From CAYLHS01 sp964383535 (lineage in GTDB: Bacteria; Actinomycetota; Acidimicrobiia; Spongiisociales; UBA4744): a stretch of 24,912 bases of DNA. Below, one piece after another: positions 1 through 7,710 of this stretch. Below the pieces are notes generated by a model. It was given only the letters and a program-made list of their open reading frames with translations, searched no databases and had not been told where the DNA came from. Position numbers and translations under genes: made by a program. The first letter of the stretch is position 1. Every line of letters starts with the position of its first letter. The DNA lies in contig CAYLHS010000028.1 of NCBI GenBank assembly GCA_964383535.1, positions 1 to 24,912 of the forward strand, in the 5' to 3' direction.

Positions 1-3
1 GCT

Positions 4-242
4 GGGAACGGCCCCCTCCGGCGTCAAGCATCAGCTTGACGCCACCTCCCCCAACGCTCGCGTGGCTCGCTGGGGGAGGAAACGGGAACGGCCCTCTGCG
101 GCGTCAAGCATCAGCTTGACGCCACCTCCCCAACGCTCGCGTGGCTCGCTGGGGGAGGAAACGGGAACGGCCCCCTCCGGCGTCAAGCATCAGCTTGACG
201 CCACCTCTCCCAACGCTCGCGTGGCTCGGTGGGGGAGGAAAC
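4..242. repeat. Three tandem copies of an ~80-bp hairpin-bearing repeat
   Basis: Copies lie at 4-83, 84-162 and 163-242 (80, 79 and 80 bp) and differ at only a few positions. Each has a perfect inverted repeat with arms GGCGTCAAGC and GCTTGACGCC around an ATCA loop (20-43, 100-123, 179-202). Each also has a second potential stem, CCTCCCCCA with TGGGGGAGG, around a 17-nt loop (45-79 in copy 1). The array begins 21 bp past the stop codon of the minus-strand carboxylase, so it could end that transcript, but neither strand shows a U-tract after the stems. No spacers are present, so this is not CRISPR. The first three bases of the window do not match the end of a full unit, so the upstream boundary is unknown. 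I see no convincing gene in 1-263. Confidence 0.9.
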
Positions 243-263
243 GACGGACTCGCCGTGCGAGCC

Positions 264-2030
264 CTACCTGATGACCGCGATGACCTGGCCCGTGGAGATG
301 GTGTCACCAGGTCGCACCTTCATCTCGATCACTTCGCCGTCGACCTGGGAGCGCACCTCGTTTTCCATCTTCATCGCCTCGAGTACGCAGATCGGGTCTC
401 CGCTCCTGACACGGTCGCCCGCCTCCACATGCACCTTCACGATGGTCCCCTGCATGGGTGCCGTGATGATGCCCGCGTCATCCGAGGTGACCGCCGCGGT
501 CCTGGCGAGCCTCGGTGGTTTGTGTCGGGGTCGTCCTCCTGCCGTGGGCGCCTCGGGTGCCCAGAACGTGACCGTGTATCTCCTCCCAGAGATCTCAACG
601 GTCATGTCGCGTCGGGCCAGCGCCTCGTCTCCTTCGACCGGCGGATGGATCGACTGGACCAACTCCGTGAAGTCGATGTCGTTCTCGACGAGTGCCGTGT
701 GGTGGCGCCCTCGTCTGAATGTCTCGTTGTCGAGCATGACCAGGTGGGCCGGGATCGTTGTCGGAACTCCCAAGATCCTGAACTCGCCCAGGGCGCGCTT
801 GGCCTTGGCGATCGCCTGGTCGCGGTCCCTGCCCCATACGACGAGCTTGGCGATCAGCGTGTCGTAGTAGCGGCTTATCTCAGAACCTGTCGTCACACCA
901 GAATCCACCCTGACACCGAATCCGGCGGGCTCTCTGTAGTCGACGATTCGACCGGGGTGGGGAATGAAGCCCTCGGCCGGATCCTCGGCGTTGATGCGAA
1001 ATTCCATGGCGTGACCCGTTCGATCCGGGCTCGTGAACGACAGGGGCAGACCGCTCGCGACTCTCAGCTGCTCTTGGACGAGGTCGATCCCTGTGACCAT
1101 CTCGGTCACGGTGTGCTCGACCTGGAGTCGAGTGTTCATCTCCAGGAAGTAGAAATTGCCATCGGAGTCCACGAGGAATTCGACCGTCCCCGCTCCGCGG
1201 TAGTCGCAGGCTTTCGCCATCTGGATGGCGGCACGTCCGATCGCTCGACGTTGGCGGTCGGGGAGGTTTGCGGCCGGCGTCTCCTCGATCAGCTTCTGGT
1301 GTCGTCGCTGGAGGGAGCAGTCGCGCTCTCCGAGGAACACCGTGTGACCGTGATCGTCGGCAAAGATCTGCGCCTCGATGTGGCGTGGCTTTTCGATGTA
1401 CTTCTCGATGTACACCTCCGGATCGCCGAAGTACGCCTCCGCTTCACGTTTGGCGCCCTCGATCGCCCCTTGGAGCGCGGCCGCATCCCCGACGATGCGC
1501 AATCCCTTCCCGCCTCCCCCGTGTGCCGCCTTGACAGCCACCGGAAACCCGAACTCCGCGGCGATCGCGAATGCGTCTTCGACCGACGCGAGTGGTTCGC
1601 TGGTTCCAGGTACCACGGGAACGCCGGCCTCGATGGCCGCCTGTCGCGCCGTGATCTTCGAACCCATCATGATGATCGCCTCGGGCGGTGGTCCGACCCA
1701 GATGAGGCCGGCATCGGCGACCTCCGCCGCGAAGTCTGCGTTCTCGGCGAGGAACCCGTACCCCGGATGGATGGCGTCGGCTCCGGCTTCCTTGGCAACC
1801 CTGAGGATGCGGTGCGAATCGAGGTAGGACTCCGACGAGGGTGCAGGTCCGATGTTCCACGCCTCGTCCGCGACTTGTGTGTGGAGAGCATCGCGGTCCA
1901 ACTCCGAGTAGACGGCGATCGTGCGCATGCCCATCTCTTTTGCCGATCGGAGCACACGAACGGCGATCTCCCCGCGATTGGCGACCAACACGGAGGTAAT
2001 GGATCGGGGGGCGTCGACTCTCGGGCTCAC
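264..2030 (-). CDS. accA: Acyl-CoA carboxylase alpha subunit (biotin carboxylase-BCCP fusion)
   Basis: This 588-aa protein carries the ATP-dependent biotin carboxylase and the biotin carrier of a cytoplasmic acetyl/propionyl-CoA carboxylase, making malonyl- or methylmalonyl-CoA. Visible parts in order are the N-terminal domain (ANRGEIAVR, ~17-25), the ATP-grasp region with Lys167 and GGGGKG at 171-176, the active-site stretch EMNTRLQVEH at 297-306, the C-terminal carboxylase domain, a linker, and a biotinyl domain with EAMKMENE whose biotinylated Lys is ~554. The frame is open upstream to 2309, but homology begins only near SITSVLVANRG. I therefore chose the GTG at 2030-2028, which overlaps the TGA of the upstream carboxyltransferase gene as GTGA and implies translational coupling. 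The domain order matches actinobacterial AccA3-type subunits. Acyl-CoA preference cannot be read from this subunit. Confidence 0.95.
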   Translation of the reverse strand: MSPRVDAPRSITSVLVANRGEIAVRVLRSAKEMGMRTIAVYSELDRDALHTQVADEAWNIGPAPSSESYLDSHRILRVAKEAGADAIHPGYGFLAENADFAAEVADAGLIWVGPPPEAIIMMGSKITARQAAIEAGVPVVPGTSEPLASVEDAFAIAAEFGFPVAVKAAHGGGGKGLRIVGDAAALQGAIEGAKREAEAYFGDPEVYIEKYIEKPRHIEAQIFADDHGHTVFLGERDCSLQRRHQKLIEETPAANLPDRQRRAIGRAAIQMAKACDYRGAGTVEFLVDSDGNFYFLEMNTRLQVEHTVTEMVTGIDLVQEQLRVASGLPLSFTSPDRTGHAMEFRINAEDPAEGFIPHPGRIVDYREPAGFGVRVDSGVTTGSEISRYYDTLIAKLVVWGRDRDQAIAKAKRALGEFRILGVPTTIPAHLVMLDNETFRRGRHHTALVENDIDFTELVQSIHPPVEGDEALARRDMTVEISGRRYTVTFWAPEAPTAGGRPRHKPPRLARTAAVTSDDAGIITAPMQGTIVKVHVEAGDRVRSGDPICVLEAMKMENEVRSQVDGEVIEMKVRPGDTISTGQVIAVIR

Positions 2031-3577
2031 AGTGGGATGTTCCCATGCTTTTTCGACGGGAGCGACTCCCGCTTCGTGCGGAGCATCTCCAGAGAGCGGA
2101 TCAGCCTGGGTCGCGTCTGGCTCGGTTCGATCACTTCGTCCACCAAACCCAGTTCGGCTGCCCGATAGGGGTTGTTGAAACGTCGCTCGTAATCGGTTAT
2201 CAGCTCTTGCCGCCGCGCATCCGGGTCGTCGGACGCCGAGAGATCGCGACGGAATACGACGTTGACTGCGCCCTGGGCGCCCATGACGGCGATCTCCGCC
2301 GAGGGCCATGCATAGACGATGTCGGCTCGAATGCCACGGGAATTCATGACGACATAGGCTCCGCCATACGCCTTTCGAGTGATCACGGTGATTCTTGGCA
2401 CGGTCGCCTCGCTGTAGGCGTACAGCAGTTTCGCCCCGTGCCTGATGATTCCTCCGTGCTCCTGGTCGACACCGGGCAGGAAACCGGGGACGTCGACGAA
2501 CGTGATGAGCGGGATGTTGAACGCGTCACAGAAGCGAACGAACCGGGCTGCTTTCGTCGACGCCTCGATATCCAACGTCCCTGCCAGCACCGAGGGCTGG
2601 TTGCCTACGACTCCGATGCTGTAGCCGTCGAGTCTGGCGAACCCCACGACGATGTTCTGTGCCCAGTGCTCGTGCACCTGATAGAACTCGCCGTCGTCGA
2701 CGACGCGCTCGATCACGTCCACCACGTCGTACGGCTGGTTGGCGGAGTCGGGAATGATCGAGTCGAGAGCAGATTCGAGCCGGTCAGGCCGATCGGCAGG
2801 AGCGAAGCGTGGTGGGGCCTCCATGTTGTTCTGAGGAAGGAACGAGAGCAGATAGCGGACCTGTTCGAGGGCATCGGCTCCGTCTTCCGCGACGAAGTGG
2901 GTGACGCCGGAGGTGCCGGCATGGGCGAATGCTCCTCCCAGTTCCTCAAAGGTGACCTCTTCGCCGGTCACCGCCCTAATGACGTCCGGACCGGTGATGA
3001 ACAGGTGGCTCGACTCCCTGACCTGAAACACGAAATCCGTGATCGCCGGCGAGTAGACGGCGCCTCCCGCGCACGGACCCATGATCACCGAGACCTGGGG
3101 GATGACACCAGACGACTGCACGTTCCGTTCGAAGATGCGGCCATAGCCATCGAGCGACGCGACACCTTCCTGGATCCTCGCCCCGCCCGAGTCCTTGAGG
3201 CCGATGAGTGGAGCGCCCGTCCGGAGCGCGGCATCCATCACCTTGACGATCTTGTCGCTGACCGCCCGACCGAGTGAACCGCCGTACACCGTGAAGTCCT
3301 CGGCGAATACGAACACAACTCTGCCGTCGACGGTTCCCCACCCTGTCACGACGGCGTCACCGGCCGGTCGCTTGTCCTCGATGCCGAAACCGCGGGCCTG
3401 ATGGCGAACGAACGTGTCGATCTCCTGGAACGACCCCTTGTCGAGTAGTGCCTCGAGGCGCTCGCGCGCCGTCAGCTTGCCCAGCTCATGCTGACGGTCG
3501 ATTGCGCGCTGGCTGCCCGAGCGAAGCGCCTCGGCTCGCAGCCTACGCAGTTCTTCGATGCGTTCTTCGGTACCCAT
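2027..3577 (-). CDS. accD: Acyl-CoA carboxylase beta subunit (carboxyltransferase)
   Basis: The 516-aa product is a full-length fused carboxyltransferase of the PccB/AccD5 type, which moves the carboxyl group from biotin to an acyl-CoA. Visible motifs are GGARIQEG (131-138), GPCAGGAVYSPAITDF (167-182), DVPGFLPGVDQEHGGIIRHG (362-381) and RKAYGGAYVVM (401-411), giving the two crotonase-like halves. ATG at 3577 fits the family N-terminus. It is the first gene of a two-gene operon with the alpha subunit. Its start lies 34 bp from the divergent biotin ligase gene, so the promoters must be close or overlapping. In Streptomyces PccB an Asp (Asp422) helps set acyl length; by eye that position is Val409 here, closer to acetyl-CoA-accepting paralogues. 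I therefore do not assign propionyl-CoA specificity. No small epsilon subunit gene is seen. Confidence 0.95.
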   Translation of the reverse strand: MGTEERIEELRRLRAEALRSGSQRAIDRQHELGKLTARERLEALLDKGSFQEIDTFVRHQARGFGIEDKRPAGDAVVTGWGTVDGRVVFVFAEDFTVYGGSLGRAVSDKIVKVMDAALRTGAPLIGLKDSGGARIQEGVASLDGYGRIFERNVQSSGVIPQVSVIMGPCAGGAVYSPAITDFVFQVRESSHLFITGPDVIRAVTGEEVTFEELGGAFAHAGTSGVTHFVAEDGADALEQVRYLLSFLPQNNMEAPPRFAPADRPDRLESALDSIIPDSANQPYDVVDVIERVVDDGEFYQVHEHWAQNIVVGFARLDGYSIGVVGNQPSVLAGTLDIEASTKAARFVRFCDAFNIPLITFVDVPGFLPGVDQEHGGIIRHGAKLLYAYSEATVPRITVITRKAYGGAYVVMNSRGIRADIVYAWPSAEIAVMGAQGAVNVVFRRDLSASDDPDARRQELITDYERRFNNPYRAAELGLVDEVIEPSQTRPRLIRSLEMLRTKRESLPSKKHGNIPL

Positions 3578-3611
3578 GCGTAGATTGGCTTTCGACTCTC
3601 GATCACCTCGA

Positions 3612-4274
3612 ATGGCTACACATTACGACATCCTTTCTCTCGGCGAAGTGGCGTCCACTCAGGACGAGGCGAGAAACCGCCCCCAACCGGTACTGGTGGT
3701 GGCAGCACGACAGAGCGCCGGCCGGGGACGGTCAGGACGTTCGTGGTGGAACGCGCCGAGAGCGCTGGCTGCTTCATTCAGGTGGACACCCTGGTGGCCC
3801 GCGGAGGCATGGCCCAGGATCACGCTGGTCGCGGGCCTCGCCGCGCACGAAATCTTCGACTGCTCGCTGAAGTGGCCCAACGATCTCGTGATGGGCGGCC
3901 GCAAAGTGGGAGGCATCCTCACCGAGACGGACGGGAGTTCCGTCGTCTGCGGCCTCGGCGTGAACCTCTGGTGGCCCGACCCTCCGGAGCAGTCCTGCGG
4001 AGCATTCGAGGCGGATCCCGGACCCGAGGAGGCTGTGGTGCTCGCATCGCGATGGGTCGACGGACTCCTGCACCGACTCGAGGCAGGCCCGGACGGGTGG
4101 GGGATCGGCGAGTATCGCGCAACATGCACCACGATAGGGAGGGCGGTCACCTGGGCGCCCGACGGGGCGGGACGCGCGACGGGAGTCGACGAGTTGGGCC
4201 GTCTGCTCGTGTCCGTCGATGGGTCGCTCGTTGCGCTGGCTTCAGGGGAGGTGCACATCCTGTCCGAGTCATAG
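3612..4274 (+). CDS. birA: Biotin-[acetyl-CoA-carboxylase] ligase
   Basis: This 220-aa cytoplasmic enzyme makes biotinyl-5'-AMP and attaches biotin to the BCCP lysine. The BPL/LplA catalytic domain is recognisable from STQDEAR (15-21), the biotinyl-AMP loop GRGRSGR (37-43), KWPNDL (87-92), GRKVGGIL (96-103, with Lys98 aligning with the catalytic lysine of E. coli BirA) and GLGVNL. A short C-terminal beta domain follows. There is no N-terminal helix-turn-helix, so this is a group I ligase and not a repressor. The frame is open back to 3558, but those residues would overlap the divergent accD start and are not part of the fold, so ATG 3612 is preferred. It probably modifies the adjacent carboxylase. 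A TAGATT at 3581-3586 is a possible -10 element. Confidence 0.93.
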   Translation: MATHYDILSLGEVASTQDEARNRPQPVLVVAARQSAGRGRSGRSWWNAPRALAASFRWTPWWPAEAWPRITLVAGLAAHEIFDCSLKWPNDLVMGGRKVGGILTETDGSSVVCGLGVNLWWPDPPEQSCGAFEADPGPEEAVVLASRWVDGLLHRLEAGPDGWGIGEYRATCTTIGRAVTWAPDGAGRATGVDELGRLLVSVDGSLVALASGEVHILSES

Positions 4275-4305
4275 TGGCGGCGATCACGTCATCTCCAGAC
4301 CCCGC

Positions 4306-4311
4306 TAACCT
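4306..4311 (+). promoter_or_regulatory. Putative -10 element (TAACCT) of the LCP gene
   Basis: TAACCT ends 11 nt before the ATG at 4323, predicting a 5' leader of about 5 nt. No good -35 hexamer is visible. It lies in the 48-nt gap after birA, which suggests that the LCP gene has its own promoter. Confidence 0.4.
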
Positions 4312-4322
4312 TCCCATCGTCC

Positions 4323-5654
4323 ATGTCGAACTCCCTCGATTCCCCCCATCCTGTTTCGCGTTCTCGCGTCGGCAAGTGGCTCCTGCGAGCACTGTTCGCA
4401 ATTGCGATAGTGATCGGGGTCGCGGCCATCGCCTCTGCCCTGCTGGTCAAGCACGTGTCCGACGCGTTCACCGGGAATCTGACCCGGGACACGGACGTGG
4501 TGCAGGTGCTGACGCCGACGACCAGCCCGCAGAGCGTGGACACGGGAGGCACCAAGGCAGAGCCTGCGAAGACGTTTCTGATCATCGGTTCAGATTCACG
4601 AGAGGGTGTCACCGATGCGCTGGGGACGAACTTCGGCGACTTTCCGGGTCAGCGAGCCGACGTGATCATTCTCGTCAAGGTCTATCCGTCGGACGATCGC
4701 GTACAGGTGCTCTCGATCCCACGCGACCTTCGAGTCGACATCGACGGCCACGGGACCAACAAGATCAACGCGTCGTTCGCGTTCGGTGGGAGCGAGTTGA
4801 TGGTCCGTACGGTACGTCAGGCGACGGGACTCGACATCAACCACTACATGGAGGTGAACTTCGTCGGCTTTGCCGCAATCGTCGACGAACTGGGTGGCGT
4901 GCAGCTCTCGTTCCCGTACCCGGCACGGGACCTCAAGTCGGGCTTCAGCGTCGATGCGGGAACCCAGACGCTCGACGGGGCGACGGCACTGGCCTATGCA
5001 CGGTCACGGCACTACCAGGAGCTGATCGACGGATCATGGAAATCGGTCGACGCGAGCGACATCGGCCGGACACGACGCCAGCAGCAGCTCATCCTTGCGA
5101 TCCTGGCAGAGATCAAGCGCCCGTCGTCGATCACGGCCGCAACGTCGCTGACCGAGACGATCGCCAGCCATCTGACCGTGGACTCGACGCTCACGGAGAG
5201 CGAGATCGTCGGCCTTGCGTGGTCTCTGCGATCCGTCAACGGGTCGACCATCGAGTCCTCGACGCTTCCCACCTACTCCAAGACGATCGATGGCACCTCC
5301 TTCCAGATCCAGAAGGAACCCGAGGCGGGCGCATTGCTCGCTGCGTTCGCCGCCGGCGATCCGCTCACGGTCGACACGACCGATCTGATTCGAGTCCAAG
5401 TGCTCAACGGCAACGGCGTCGCGGGAGCGGCGGGAACGATGGCCGACAGACTCAACGGCGACGGCATCGAGGTCACAGACGTGGGCGATGCGCAGCGGAA
5501 CGACTTCGCGTCGACGCAGATCATCGCCGCACCAGACAACCTGGCGCTCGCACGAGCGGTCCAAGAGAAGGCTGGGATGGGCGAAGTGGTGCCGGGGACG
5601 GTCCCCAGCTCGGTCGACGTGATCGTCATCGTCGGAAGAGACGCCCAAGGGTGA
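4323..5654 (+). CDS. LytR-CpsA-Psr (LCP) family wall-polymer ligase with LytR_C domain
   Basis: The 443-aa protein has a cytoplasmic N-terminus, one membrane segment (~20-42) and an extracellular LCP domain. LCP enzymes move lipid-linked glycopolymers onto peptidoglycan. The LCP signature is present: GSDSR (89-93), RADVIIL (111-117), SIPRDLRV (131-138), YARSRH (225-230) and the D-x-x-R-x-x-R-Q-Q motif (246-254), with the arginines that hold the pyrophosphate of the lipid carrier. A C-terminal LytR_C-like domain starts near VQVLNGNGVAG, as in mycobacterial CpsA-type proteins. Genes for UDP-sugar oxidation, a polyprenyl-sugar synthase and an epimerase follow, consistent with attachment of a surface polysaccharide. 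The actual polymer cannot be told from sequence. Confidence 0.93.
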   Translation: MSNSLDSPHPVSRSRVGKWLLRALFAIAIVIGVAAIASALLVKHVSDAFTGNLTRDTDVVQVLTPTTSPQSVDTGGTKAEPAKTFLIIGSDSREGVTDALGTNFGDFPGQRADVIILVKVYPSDDRVQVLSIPRDLRVDIDGHGTNKINASFAFGGSELMVRTVRQATGLDINHYMEVNFVGFAAIVDELGGVQLSFPYPARDLKSGFSVDAGTQTLDGATALAYARSRHYQELIDGSWKSVDASDIGRTRRQQQLILAILAEIKRPSSITAATSLTETIASHLTVDSTLTESEIVGLAWSLRSVNGSTIESSTLPTYSKTIDGTSFQIQKEPEAGALLAAFAAGDPLTVDTTDLIRVQVLNGNGVAGAAGTMADRLNGDGIEVTDVGDAQRNDFASTQIIAAPDNLALARAVQEKAGMGEVVPGTVPSSVDVIVIVGRDAQG

Positions 5655-5663
5655 CTCGGGGAG

Positions 5664-5669
5664 TATCGT
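5664..5669 (+). promoter_or_regulatory. Putative -10 element (TATCGT) for the UDP-glucose dehydrogenase gene
   Basis: TATCGT is followed by exactly 7 nt and then the ATG at 5677, so the transcript would start at or next to the start codon. It sits in the 22-nt gap after the LCP stop codon. The -35 region is not recognisable, and readthrough from the LCP gene is also possible. Confidence 0.45.
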
Positions 5670-5676
5670 TCGGCTG

Positions 5677-6948
5677 ATGGATGTCGCTGTTATCGGGGCC
5701 GGCTACGTGGGCTTGGCGACGGCCGTTGGCCTCGCCACCCTCGGACACTCGGTGAAGGTGGGGGAGCACAGCCAGCGAAGGGTCGACGCGCTTCGCCGGG
5801 GTGAATCTCCGATCTATGAGCCCGAACTCACCCAGTTCCTCCAGGCCGCCGTCGACGACGGGCGCCTCACCGTGTTCACGTCCAATGTGGACGCCGTCCG
5901 CGGTGCGGACGTCGTGTTTCTCGCCCTTCCGACACCGCAAGGTGAAGACGGCGCCGCCGACACGTCGATCGTGTACACGGTGCTCGACGAGATCATCGGG
6001 GCGCTCGCTCCGGGAGCGATCGTCGTGCTGAAGTCCACCGTCCCTGTCGGAACGGTCGCACGCATCCAAGAGGTGCTTCGAGATCGCGGGACCGATGCCG
6101 TGGCGATCTCCAATCCGGAGTTCCTTCGGGAAGGATCGGCGATCTCCGATTTCCTGCACCCCGACAGGATCGTCATCGGAACCACGGATCAACGTGCCGC
6201 CGAGACGATGATCGAGCTGTACAGGGGCCTCCAGGCCCCGCTCGTCGTCACCGATCCCGTCTCCTCGGAGATGGTCAAGTACTCGGCCAACGCGTTCCTG
6301 GCGACGCGCATCACATTCGCGAACGCGATCGCGAATCTGTGTGAGGCGGTCGGTGCCGACGTCAAAGATGTGCTGTTGGGGATGGGCTACGACAGCAGGA
6401 TCGGATTCCACTTCTTCAACCCGGGGCCCGGCTTCGGTGGCTCGTGCTTTCCAAAGGACACGAATGCTCTGGTCGCGGTGGCCGAAGACGCCGGCTACGA
6501 CTTCGCGCTGCTGAAGAGCGTGATCCGCATCAACGACATCCAACGCGACAGGGTGGTCGACAACGTCCGACGCGACGCAGGCGGCTCGCTCGCAGGCAAG
6601 ACGGTCGCCCTCTGGGGTCTTGCGTTCAAAGCCGGCACGGACGACACGCGTTCCTCGCCGGCAATCGCAATCGCCGAGCGGCTTCTGGAAGAGGGCTGCA
6701 GCATCCGGGCTCACGATCCACAGGCACGCGTGAGCATGGACGGACTCGATCAGGTGGACACACCCATCGACGCGGCACGAGACGCGGATGTCCTCTTGAT
6801 CGCGACCGAGTGGTCGGAGTACCGAACGATCGACCTCCACGAGGTGGCACGCGTGATGCGAGGCAGCGCCATCGTGGACGGACGCAACCTGCTGGACCCT
6901 GTGGCCGTGCGGGGACTCGGGCTCAGCTACCAGGGCATCGGGCGATAG
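5677..6948 (+). CDS. ugd: UDP-glucose 6-dehydrogenase (UDP-sugar dehydrogenase family)
   Basis: The 423-aa cytoplasmic enzyme would oxidise UDP-glucose to UDP-glucuronate with two NAD+. It has the N-terminal Rossmann motif GAGYVG, the segments STVPVG and NPEFLREGSA, the central helix region EMVKYSANAFLA, the catalytic motif GGSCFPKD with nucleophile Cys257, and the C-terminal domain with LAFKAGTDDTRSSP. Length is normal for the family. A related UDP-ManNAc or UDP-GlcNAc dehydrogenase is possible, but the NPEFLREG and GFGGSCFPKD forms are typical of UDP-glucose enzymes. The product would supply acidic or decarboxylated sugars to the downstream glycan genes. A small hairpin (GCCGA/TCGGC, 6948-6960) begins at the last base of the stop codon. 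Confidence 0.94.
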   Translation: MDVAVIGAGYVGLATAVGLATLGHSVKVGEHSQRRVDALRRGESPIYEPELTQFLQAAVDDGRLTVFTSNVDAVRGADVVFLALPTPQGEDGAADTSIVYTVLDEIIGALAPGAIVVLKSTVPVGTVARIQEVLRDRGTDAVAISNPEFLREGSAISDFLHPDRIVIGTTDQRAAETMIELYRGLQAPLVVTDPVSSEMVKYSANAFLATRITFANAIANLCEAVGADVKDVLLGMGYDSRIGFHFFNPGPGFGGSCFPKDTNALVAVAEDAGYDFALLKSVIRINDIQRDRVVDNVRRDAGGSLAGKTVALWGLAFKAGTDDTRSSPAIAIAERLLEEGCSIRAHDPQARVSMDGLDQVDTPIDAARDADVLLIATEWSEYRTIDLHEVARVMRGSAIVDGRNLLDPVAVRGLGLSYQGIGR

Positions 6949-6970
6949 CCGAGCTTCGGCGGTTGGCTGA

Positions 6971-6999
6971 GCTAGTTGCGGGTGCAACCCGCCACTAGC
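6971..6999 (+). promoter_or_regulatory. 29-bp inverted repeat overlapping the promoter of the downstream GT2 gene
   Basis: Left arm GCTAGTTGCGGGT (6971-6983) and right arm ACCCGCCACTAGC (6987-6999) pair over 12 of 13 positions (one T/C mismatch) around a GCA loop. The right arm contains most of the -10-like TAGCCT (6996-7001), and the left arm covers the expected -35 position. It may be a repressor operator or a terminator for the dehydrogenase gene; no T-run follows on the plus strand. Confidence 0.6.
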
Positions 7000-7001
7000 C
7001 T
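6996..7001 (+). promoter_or_regulatory. Putative -10 element (TAGCCT) of the GT2 gene, leaderless spacing
   Basis: TAGCCT is followed by 7 nt and then GTG at 7009. This spacing puts the predicted transcription start at or next to the start codon and supports GTG 7009 over the in-frame upstream start at 6976. Confidence 0.5.
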
Positions 7002-7008
7002 TCCTGGC

Positions 7009-7710
7009 GTGAAACTCTCGATTCTCATTCCTGTGTACAACGAACGACGGACGGTGGGCGAGGCCGTGCGGAGAGCGCGCGGGGTCGACCTGCCCGTCGA
7101 TCGTGAGATCATCATCGTTGACGATGGCTCTACGGATGGCACCGGAGAGGTCATCGATCAGCTGGCCGATTCGACGGTGCGGGTACTCCACCAATCGGAG
7201 AATGCCGGCAAGGGCGCCGCGATTCGGCGAGCGATCGACGCGTCGACTGGCGACTGGATCATCGTCTACGACGCCGACCTCGAATACGACCCGAGAGACT
7301 GGCCGGTGCTGCTCCGGCCCGCGCTCGAAGGAGACGCATCGGTGGTCTACGGGTCGCGGTTCACGGGAGAGCGGCGAAACATGCTGTTCTGGCATTGGGT
7401 CGGCAACCGCTTCCTGAGCCTTGTCACCAACGTGCTGTACAACACGACGCTCTCCGACATGGAGACGTGCTCGAAGCTGATCCAGGGAGATCTCGCACGC
7501 TCGCTCCATCTGACCGCCAACAGATTCGACATCGAGCCGGAAGTGACGGCCAAGATACTGAGACTCGGCTATCGAATCTACGAGGTGCCGATCCGGTACA
7601 CCGGACGGGAAGCCGTCGAAGGCAAGAAGATCTCCTGGCGCGACGGGATCCCCGCATTCGTGCGACTCATCCGCGTACGGTTCGTCCGCAAGGGATCGAT
7701 TGTCAGATGA
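7009..7710 (+). CDS. Family 2 glycosyltransferase, polyprenyl-phosphate sugar synthase-like (DPM1-like)
   Basis: The 233-aa soluble protein has the GT-A fold of dolichol/polyprenyl-phosphate mannose or glucose synthases: LSILIPVYNE at the N-terminus, IIIVDDGSTDGT, NAGKGAAIRRAI, the metal/nucleotide motif DADLEYDP, and a basic C-terminus with RVRFVRK. There is no C-terminal membrane segment, so it is the single-domain form acting at the inner face of the membrane. GTG at 7009 places the first beta strand at the N-terminus and lies 7 nt after a -10-like hexamer. Its 3' end overlaps the epimerase gene by ATGA, so the two are co-translated. The donor sugar cannot be inferred securely; a UDP-sugar is suggested by the neighbours. 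Confidence 0.88.
   Translation: MKLSILIPVYNERRTVGEAVRRARGVDLPVDREIIIVDDGSTDGTGEVIDQLADSTVRVLHQSENAGKGAAIRRAIDASTGDWIIVYDADLEYDPRDWPVLLRPALEGDASVVYGSRFTGERRNMLFWHWVGNRFLSLVTNVLYNTTLSDMETCSKLIQGDLARSLHLTANRFDIEPEVTAKILRLGYRIYEVPIRYTGREAVEGKKISWRDGIPAFVRLIRVRFVRKGSIVR

Noticed and set aside
1..242. CRISPR array
   Set aside because: The repeats are directly tandem, about 80 bp long and palindromic, with no unique spacers and no cas genes.
141..2168. Long plus-strand open frame (675 codons) opposite the carboxylase alpha gene
   Set aside because: It is an antisense shadow in GC-rich DNA: it has no recognisable domains, while the minus strand encodes a complete biotin carboxylase.
2031..2309. N-terminal extension of the carboxylase alpha subunit
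   Set aside because: Those 93 codons lie inside the carboxyltransferase gene in another frame and lack family similarity; the GTGA overlap gives a better start.
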